Positions 6,071 to 9,620 of a DNA stretch of 9,620 nt are shown here, one piece after another. The DNA comes from Deltaproteobacteria bacterium (lineage in GTDB: Bacteria > Desulfobacterota > DSM-4660 > Desulfatiglandales > HGW-15). The stretch is from positions 1 through 9,620 of the forward strand of contig DAOVAK010000063.1 of the NCBI GenBank assembly GCA_030671095.1, written 5' to 3'. The notes under the pieces are model-generated. The model saw only the letters and a program-made list of their open reading frames with translations, was not told the origin of the DNA and did not search any database. Within the stretch, counting starts at the first letter, position 1; each line of letters begins with the position of its first letter. A program made the position numbers and the translations under genes.

Positions 6071-7009
6071 ATGAAAGTTACAGATGTAATGGGCTGTGCC
6101 GGCCCGGTCATCCTTCTTCTCTCTGCCGCTACTTGGATCCCTTTTGTAGGGCCCTTTTTTATTTTTCTAATCCCCTTGCCATTTCTCTACTACGCAACGA
6201 AGTTAGGCCTCCGTGACGGACTGAAAATCACTGCGGTTACTCTACTTATTGTGGGGCTGATAGCCAAGCTGGCCGGATATCCACAAATCATAATTTTCTG
6301 CTTTGAGTTTGGACTGGTCGGCCTCATCCTCTCGGAGATTTATAGAAGGAAGTACACACTTGGCTTCACTGTATTCTGGGGAACCTGCACTACGCTCATC
6401 ATTGGGGCCATTTTTCTGACTTTGATCGCTCTTAGTCAGAAAATGGGCCCCATGGAGATGATCCTGGGATATTTCCAGGAAAACTTGGGGGCAACGATCC
6501 GTGGCTATGAAGAGATGGGACTTGAGCCGGAAAAGGTCGCCCAACTCCAGGAATATGGCAAAATTTTGACGGATATACTGGCAATGATCTATCCAGCTCT
6601 TTCCATCGTAGGCAGCGGCCTTGTGGTATATATTGCCGTAGTCCTTAGCAGACCCTTATTTCGCCTGGGAAGTATTCAATATCCTGACTTCGCACCCATG
6701 GGTCAATGGCAATCCCATGACCTTTTGGTTTGGGGTGTCATAGCAGCAGGTTTTGCTTTATTTTTGTCCACAGGTGGTATAAGATTCGTGGCCATCAATG
6801 GCCTCATCGTGATGGCGGTTATATACGTTTTTCATGGTCTCGCCATCGTGCTGTTTTTCTTTAATAAATATAGTGTGCCCCACTGGGTCCGATTTGGGGT
6901 ATATCTTCTAATTCTCTTCCAACAGATTTTCTGGATTGTACTGGCTCTGGCAGGGCTCTTTGACCAATGGATAGATTTTAGAAAAATTCATAAAAGGGCG
7001 AGGGCTTAG
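6071..7009 (+). CDS. DUF2232 (YybS-like) multi-pass membrane protein
   Basis: This integral inner-membrane protein of 312 residues has roughly eight hydrophobic segments. There is a cluster near residues 9-40, one around 48-66, one around 72-90, one around 97-115, one around 165-190, and three in the C-terminal third (about 216-233, 238-262 and 272-295). A more polar, possibly cytosolic stretch (about 118-160) contains GYEEMGLEPEKVAQLQEYG. It matches the DUF2232/YybS pattern, including the FAPMGQWQSHDLLVWG block before a hydrophobic pair. That family commonly sits between rpsR and rplI in deltaproteobacteria; its function is unknown. The ATG at 6071 was chosen because AAAAGGG precedes it, although at a tight 3-base spacing. 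An in-frame extension to 5975 crosses the octamer array and hairpin and is rejected. The C-terminus is basic (KIHKRARA). Confidence 0.85.
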   Translation: MKVTDVMGCAGPVILLLSAATWIPFVGPFFIFLIPLPFLYYATKLGLRDGLKITAVTLLIVGLIAKLAGYPQIIIFCFEFGLVGLILSEIYRRKYTLGFTVFWGTCTTLIIGAIFLTLIALSQKMGPMEMILGYFQENLGATIRGYEEMGLEPEKVAQLQEYGKILTDILAMIYPALSIVGSGLVVYIAVVLSRPLFRLGSIQYPDFAPMGQWQSHDLLVWGVIAAGFALFLSTGGIRFVAINGLIVMAVIYVFHGLAIVLFFFNKYSVPHWVRFGVYLLILFQQIFWIVLALAGLFDQWIDFRKIHKRARA

Positions 7010-7029
7010 TTCGCTTCGCCCGCCATTGG

Positions 7030-7092
7030 CCTCCGGCCCGGAGGGCCTACGCCCTCTCCGAGCTGTAGGCTCTGCGAGCCGGAAGCCGGAGG
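7030..7092 (+). repeat. Dispersed palindromic element, copy B with inverted flank
   Basis: Positions 7054-7086 match copy C (7256-7288) at 29 of 33 positions. The hairpin core is GGCTC-TGC-GAGCC, whose loop differs from the TAC of the other copies. An outer stem CCTCCGGC/GCCGGAGG (7030-7037 with 7085-7092) closes the whole unit. It begins 20 bases after the DUF2232 stop codon and could act as a transcript-end or stability structure. Confidence 0.75.
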
Positions 7093-7149
7093 GAATGGTG
7101 GAACAGTGTAAACTGGGAGCCATCTCTCAGTCGTGGTAGGCGCATAGAC

Positions 7150-7227
7150 GATTGACTATTGAAGATTGGCGATTGTTGATTGAAAAAACCTGTTTCAATC
7201 GTCAATCTACAATCGAAAATAGTCAAT
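7150..7227. repeat. Inverted pair of heptameric repeats forming a long hairpin
   Basis: ATTG occurs at 7151, 7158, 7165, 7172 and 7179, exactly 7 bases apart. The complementary arm has CAAT at 7196, 7203, 7210 and 7224, with a degenerate unit at 7217. Arms 7151-7185 and 7193-7227 pair at 28 of 35 positions around a 7-base loop. The seven mismatches fall in three clusters at the variable bases between ATTG units; the outer 10 and inner 7 pairs are perfect. A cruciform or long RNA hairpin is possible. There is no T-run for an intrinsic terminator. Confidence 0.85.
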
Positions 7228-7228
7228 T

Positions 7229-7297
7229 ATTCCAATACTCCAGTACTCCAATACTCTCTCCGAGGGGTAGGCTCTACGAGCCGGAGGCCACTACTCC
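7229..7297. repeat. Octamer array (ACTCC) interrupted by a palindromic element
   Basis: ATTCC at 7229, ACTCC at 7237 and 7245 and ACTCT at 7253 run with period 8. The array then breaks off into copy C of the 33-bp element and resumes with ACTCC at 7293, exactly 40 bases (five periods) after the last unit. It starts two bases after the heptamer inverted repeat ends. Confidence 0.8.
7256..7288 (+). repeat. Dispersed 33-bp palindromic element, copy C
   Basis: This copy is 32 of 33 identical to the minus strand of 5065-5097 and 29 of 33 identical to 7054-7086. It has the GGCTC-TAC-GAGCC core hairpin with CTCCG/CGGAG outside. It lies within the ACTCC octamer array, so it was probably inserted there or recombined into it. 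No open frame or transposase is associated. Confidence 0.8.
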
Positions 7298-7308
7298 AAT
7301 TGTGACGT

Positions 7309-7342
7309 GCCCGCCATCGCGAGCCGCTCAGGCGAGGCGGGC
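7309..7342. repeat. GCCCGCC/GGCGGGC inverted repeat before rplI
   Basis: A 7-bp GC-only stem (7309-7315 with 7336-7342) encloses a 20-base loop. It ends about 25 bases before the rplI Shine-Dalgarno AGGAGG (near 7368). The same GCCCGCC/GGCGGGC pair recurs at 8050-8056 with 8082-8088, just before dnaB. It is probably part of a repeat family. Confidence 0.55.
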
Positions 7343-7381
7343 GGGGCGGAGCGAACAGATTCATTTTAGGAGGACGCAACT

Positions 7382-7834
7382 GTGAAAATAATTCTGACGC
7401 AGGAAATGCATGAGTTAGGGCTTGAGGGTGATATTGTGGATGTGGCAAATGGCTATGGCCGTAATTACCTCATCCCTAAAGGGATCGCCCTGGAGGCCAG
7501 TGAGCAAAATATAAAGCTCATGGAGACGAAGCGGAAAAAAATCGAGGTAAAAAGGTTTGAGGCCAAAGAAGAAGCTGAAAAGATCAAGGAAAGGATGGCT
7601 GAGGTCGAGATCACCATTTCCCAAAAGGTGGGGGAAGAGGACAAGTTATATGGTTCGGTGACCAGCATGGATATTGCCAGTCGTCTTGAAAAGCAGGGAA
7701 TTACCATTGATCGTCGAAAGATCGTCTTAGACAAACCCATTAAAACGCTGGGCGAGTTTGAGGTACCCGTAAAACTCTATCCTGAGGTTACAGGCTCTAT
7801 CAAGGTTGTTGTCATTCCTGAAGAACAGATCTAA
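7382..7834 (+). CDS. rplI: 50S ribosomal protein L9
   Basis: L9 is a two-domain protein of 150 residues (usual length about 148). It binds 23S rRNA at the base of the L1 stalk and helps maintain reading fidelity. The N-domain opens MKIILTQEMHELGLEGDIV and carries the family signature GYGRNYLIPKGIALEA (24-39). A long charged connecting helix (about 42-75, rich in Lys and Glu) leads to the C-domain with KLYGSVT (88-94), IDRRKIVLDKPIKTLGE (109-125) and a final beta strand with IKVVVIPEE. Translation starts at GTG 7382, supported by AGGAGG 8 bases upstream and by the exact family N-terminus. The upstream 372-base spacer is almost entirely repeats, so expression linkage to the genes before it is uncertain. 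The protein shows no truncation or unusual residue. Confidence 0.98.
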   Translation: MKIILTQEMHELGLEGDIVDVANGYGRNYLIPKGIALEASEQNIKLMETKRKKIEVKRFEAKEEAEKIKERMAEVEITISQKVGEEDKLYGSVTSMDIASRLEKQGITIDRRKIVLDKPIKTLGEFEVPVKLYPEVTGSIKVVVIPEEQI

Positions 7835-7905
7835 CATAATTGTAACGAAGCTCTGCCTCCCCGGGCCGTCCCGGGCCGGTATGGGCCGGGGACAAGAACA
7901 GATGC

Positions 7906-7941
7906 TACCCCAGTGAAATAGGCTTCGCATTTCACGGGGTA
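7906..7941 (+). repeat. 13-bp hairpin with one bulge after rplI
   Basis: TACCCCAGTGAAAT (7906-7919) pairs with ATTTCACGGGGTA (7929-7941) with a single bulged A at 7912, around a 9-base loop containing GCTTCGC. It begins 72 bases after the rplI stop. It is the most stable-looking structure in the rplI-dnaB spacer. No T-run follows, so it may be a repeat or an mRNA 3'-end stabiliser. Upstream, 7860-7890 carries tandem CCCGGGCCG-like words. Confidence 0.6.
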
Positions 7942-7947
7942 AAGATA

Positions 7948-7967
7948 CTGGATTCTGGATGCTGGAT
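7948..7967. repeat. CTGGAT heptamer array
   Basis: CTGGAT occurs at 7948, 7955 and 7962, three units with an exact 7-base period. It is a different word from the ATTG heptamers at 7151-7182. It lies between the bulged hairpin and the ACTTTAG array. Confidence 0.65.
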
Positions 7968-7985
7968 ACAAAGAAGGCATATCCA

Positions 7986-8049
7986 ACTTTAGCTCACTTT
8001 AGACACTTTAGACACTTTAGTTCACTTTAGACACTTTAGTTCACTTTAG
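7986..8049. repeat. ACTTTAG tandem array
   Basis: ACTTTAG occurs seven times, at 7986, 7996, 8005, 8014, 8024, 8033 and 8043, spaced 10, 9, 9, 10, 9 and 10 bases. The linkers are A-C or T-T-C type, giving units CACTTTAGA and TTCACTTTAG. All copies lie in the same orientation, upstream of dnaB. The near-helical spacing is suggestive of phased protein binding but is not evidence for it. Confidence 0.88.
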
Positions 8050-8093
8050 GCCCGCCTGCCAGAGTCTTTAGCGCTGCTAATGGCGGGCAGGCG
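8050..8093. repeat. GC-rich inverted repeat with alternative pairings before dnaB
   Basis: Two mutually exclusive stems are visible: GCCCGCC/GGCGGGC (8050-8056 with 8082-8088) and CGCCTGCC/GGCAGGCG (8053-8060 with 8086-8093). The intervening loop holds TAGC/GCTA. It directly abuts the last ACTTTAG unit and ends 44 bases before the dnaB start. Confidence 0.55.
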
Positions 8094-8137
8094 TGGGCCA
8101 AAGGCCAATTCCAGAATGAAAGGGGGCTAAGTTACAA

Positions 8138-9502
8138 ATGCTTCAATCAAAAGAGAAAGCCACTCCCGCGCCAGTAAAAGTCCCCCCGCATAACATGGAC
8201 GCTGAACAGTCCATACTGGCCGGTATACTGATTAACAACGATGCCATGAACCAGGTCATGGACATCTTGTCGCCCGACGACTTCTATCGTGAAGCCCATC
8301 TACATTTGTTTGAAGGGATGGTTGATCTCTACAACAACAATGAGCCCATCGATCTCATCACCCTCTCCCAACACCTCACAGGAAAAGATCTCTTGGAAAA
8401 AGCGGGTGGCGCAGAGTACCTTGCTTCCCTTGTAGATGCCGTCTCCACCTCTGCTGGCATTCAATACCATGCGGAAATCGTGAGGGACCTCTCTGTGAGA
8501 AGGAAGCTGATCAATCAGTGTTCTGTTATTTCCGAGAGCTGCTTTCAGGGTTGGCAGGAAACAGATGAACTCCTAGATCAGGCAGAGCAGTCCATATTTG
8601 ATATCGCCGAACAAAAGATCAGTGAAGGTTTTTCCACCCTGGAAGAGGTCATCAAGGGGAGCTTTAAGAAGCTGGAGAGCGTTGCAGAGCATGAAGGATT
8701 TGTTACGGGTCTGCCCACCGATTTCCGCGATTTCGACCGCCTGACAGCAGGATTGCAGCCCTCAGATCTTATCATTATTGCTGGGAGACCCAGTATGGGC
8801 AAAACGGCCTTGGCCCTAAACATGGGATATAATGCAGCGGCAAAGACTAAGAAAGCAGTTGCCGTTTTCTCCCTGGAGATGTCCCAGCTCCATCTGGGCA
8901 TGAGGCTTCTCGGCTTTCACTCTGGCATAAATGCCACGAAGTTAAGGACCGGCTTTTTGAAAGACACGGATTGGATGAAGTTGACCGAATCGGCTAACAC
9001 CTTATCAGAGCTTCCCATATTCATCGATGATAGCTCGGGGCTCAGCATCCTTGAAATGAAAGCAAAGTGCAGGAGGTTGCTGAAAAAACGTGATTTAGGC
9101 CTCGTAATCATTGATTACTTGCAGTTAGTCCAGGGAAGAAGGTCCGCAGAATCAAGACAATTGGAAATATCCGAGATATCCAGATCACTGAAGGCCCTTG
9201 CAAAGGATTTGAATGTGCCTGTTCTAGCTTTATCCCAATTGAACAGGAAGGTGGAAGACCGTCCCAACAAAAAACCCCAACTCTCAGACCTGAGGGAGAG
9301 CGGGGCCATAGAACAAGATGCGGATGTGATCGCATTCATCTACAGGGATGAGTTGTACAACCCCACCACTGAAGAAAACAAGAATGTGGCGGAGATTATT
9401 CTGGCAAAACAACGAAATGGACCAACCGGCTTTTTTAAGTTACAATTTCAGCCGGAATTTACCCGTTTTAGAGATTACGTGGAAGAGGATCGGTACACAT
9501 AG
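8138..9502 (+). CDS. dnaB: Replicative DNA helicase DnaB
   Basis: DnaB is the homohexameric 5'-3' helicase of the replication fork and recruits DnaG primase. The protein is 454 residues, normal for the family. The N-terminal collar domain begins PPHNMDAEQSILAGIL (16-31) and is followed by a linker (about 150-175). The RecA-like domain shows Walker A GRPSMGKT (216-223), FSLEMS (244-249), Walker B LGLVIIDYLQL (320-330, with Asp326), LALSQLNR (363-370), the block LSDLRESGAIEQDADVIAF (382-400) and KQRNGPTG (424-431), which carries the presumed arginine finger Arg426. No intein interrupts the motifs. The ATG at 8138 is preceded by AGGGGG at a rather long 11-base spacing, and no better start exists nearby. 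It is the last gene of the rpsF cluster, behind a 303-base repeat-filled spacer, so it may have its own promoter; none was recognised. Confidence 0.98.
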   Translation: MLQSKEKATPAPVKVPPHNMDAEQSILAGILINNDAMNQVMDILSPDDFYREAHLHLFEGMVDLYNNNEPIDLITLSQHLTGKDLLEKAGGAEYLASLVDAVSTSAGIQYHAEIVRDLSVRRKLINQCSVISESCFQGWQETDELLDQAEQSIFDIAEQKISEGFSTLEEVIKGSFKKLESVAEHEGFVTGLPTDFRDFDRLTAGLQPSDLIIIAGRPSMGKTALALNMGYNAAAKTKKAVAVFSLEMSQLHLGMRLLGFHSGINATKLRTGFLKDTDWMKLTESANTLSELPIFIDDSSGLSILEMKAKCRRLLKKRDLGLVIIDYLQLVQGRRSAESRQLEISEISRSLKALAKDLNVPVLALSQLNRKVEDRPNKKPQLSDLRESGAIEQDADVIAFIYRDELYNPTTEENKNVAEIILAKQRNGPTGFFKLQFQPEFTRFRDYVEEDRYT

Positions 9503-9579
9503 TAAGACTTATTAACTATGTAACAGTTTAAGCTAGGTTTTGGGGTGTGGTCAGGGACAATTGGCTTTGACTGAAAGAG

Positions 9580-9603
9580 ACACTCCGGAGTGTTGGCCCG
9601 CCC
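9580..9603. repeat. 14-bp perfect palindrome joined to a GC-rich repeat word
   Basis: ACACTCCGGAGTGT (9580-9593) is a perfect palindrome made of an ACTCC unit and its GGAGT complement. It overlaps the 17-base word GGAGTGTTGGCCCGCCC (9587-9603), whose exact reverse complement lies at 4040-4056. The rest of 9503-9620 shows no gene, and no terminator with a T-run is visible after dnaB. Confidence 0.7.
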
Positions 9604-9620
9604 TGGCGCGACGTAAAGTG

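Noticed and set aside
7152..7385. Small plus-strand frame before rplI (77 residues)
   Set aside because: It runs through the heptamer and octamer arrays and copy C of the 33-bp element, so it is repeat-derived.
7986..8049. ACTTTAG array considered as a CRISPR
   Set aside because: The repeat core is 7 bases with linkers of 2-3 bases. CRISPR arrays have repeats of about 23-47 bases and unique spacers of similar length. No cas gene is present.
7986..8049. Repeats before dnaB considered as a replication origin with DnaA boxes
   Set aside because: ACTTTAG does not match the DnaA box TTATNCACA, and neither dnaA nor dnaN is adjacent. An origin cannot be supported.
9503..9620. Intrinsic terminator after dnaB
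   Set aside because: The 14-bp palindrome at 9580-9593 is not followed by a T-run, and it is about 80 bases after the stop, so it fits the repeat families better.

Overview
The window is a chromosomal housekeeping segment, most likely from an uncultured deltaproteobacterium (Desulfobacterota in the broad sense). This placement is inferred from three things: the gene order rpsF-rpsR-DUF2232 membrane protein-rplI-dnaB, the style of the IHF-alpha-like and ClpB proteins, and intergenic spacers filled with short periodic repeats. No 16S rRNA or tRNA gene is present to confirm it. There is no CRISPR array, transposase, integrase or phage gene.

Layout. At the left edge is the 3' part of clpB (+, to 2153; the N-domain lies outside the window). 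Eight bases later an IHF-alpha-like DNA-bending protein gene ends on the opposite strand (2162-2521, -); it carries about 20 extra residues between its first two helices. A 407-bp GC-rich, hairpin-laden spacer follows. Next is a metallo-beta-lactamase-fold, RNase Z-like hydrolase (2929-3939, +), convergent with an inositol-monophosphatase-family gene (4088-4861, -). The convergent gap holds an inverted pair of octameric tandem repeats. A divergent intergenic region (4862-5148) contains the best promoter candidate, with a TTGACA box. It leads into rpsF (5149-5589) and rpsR (5576-5821, overlapping rpsF), then a DUF2232 multi-pass membrane protein (6071-7009), rplI (GTG start, 7382-7834) and the replicative helicase dnaB (8138-9502). 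The last 118 bases hold no gene.

How the genes fit together. S6 and S18 bind each other on the 30S platform. L9 is a 50S protein, and DnaB unwinds the replication fork. Linking S6, S18, L9 and DnaB in one cluster is a widespread bacterial arrangement. Here, however, the spacers after rpsR (249 bp), after the membrane protein (372 bp) and after rplI (303 bp) are long. Each is packed with repeats.

What stands out. The genes are ordinary; the unusual material is the intergenic DNA. It holds at least four short tandem-repeat families with strict spacing: an ACTCC/GGAGT octamer (period 8), an ATTG heptamer (period 7), a CTGGAT heptamer (period 7) and an ACTTTAG unit (period 9 or 10). It also holds several palindromic GC-rich elements. 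One 33-bp element occurs three times within 2.3 kb, and one of those copies lies inside an octamer array. A 17-bp junction between an octamer and a GC-rich box recurs about 5.5 kb away in inverted orientation. I see no evidence for a new protein-based system; the candidate novelty is this repeat landscape inside an essential gene cluster.
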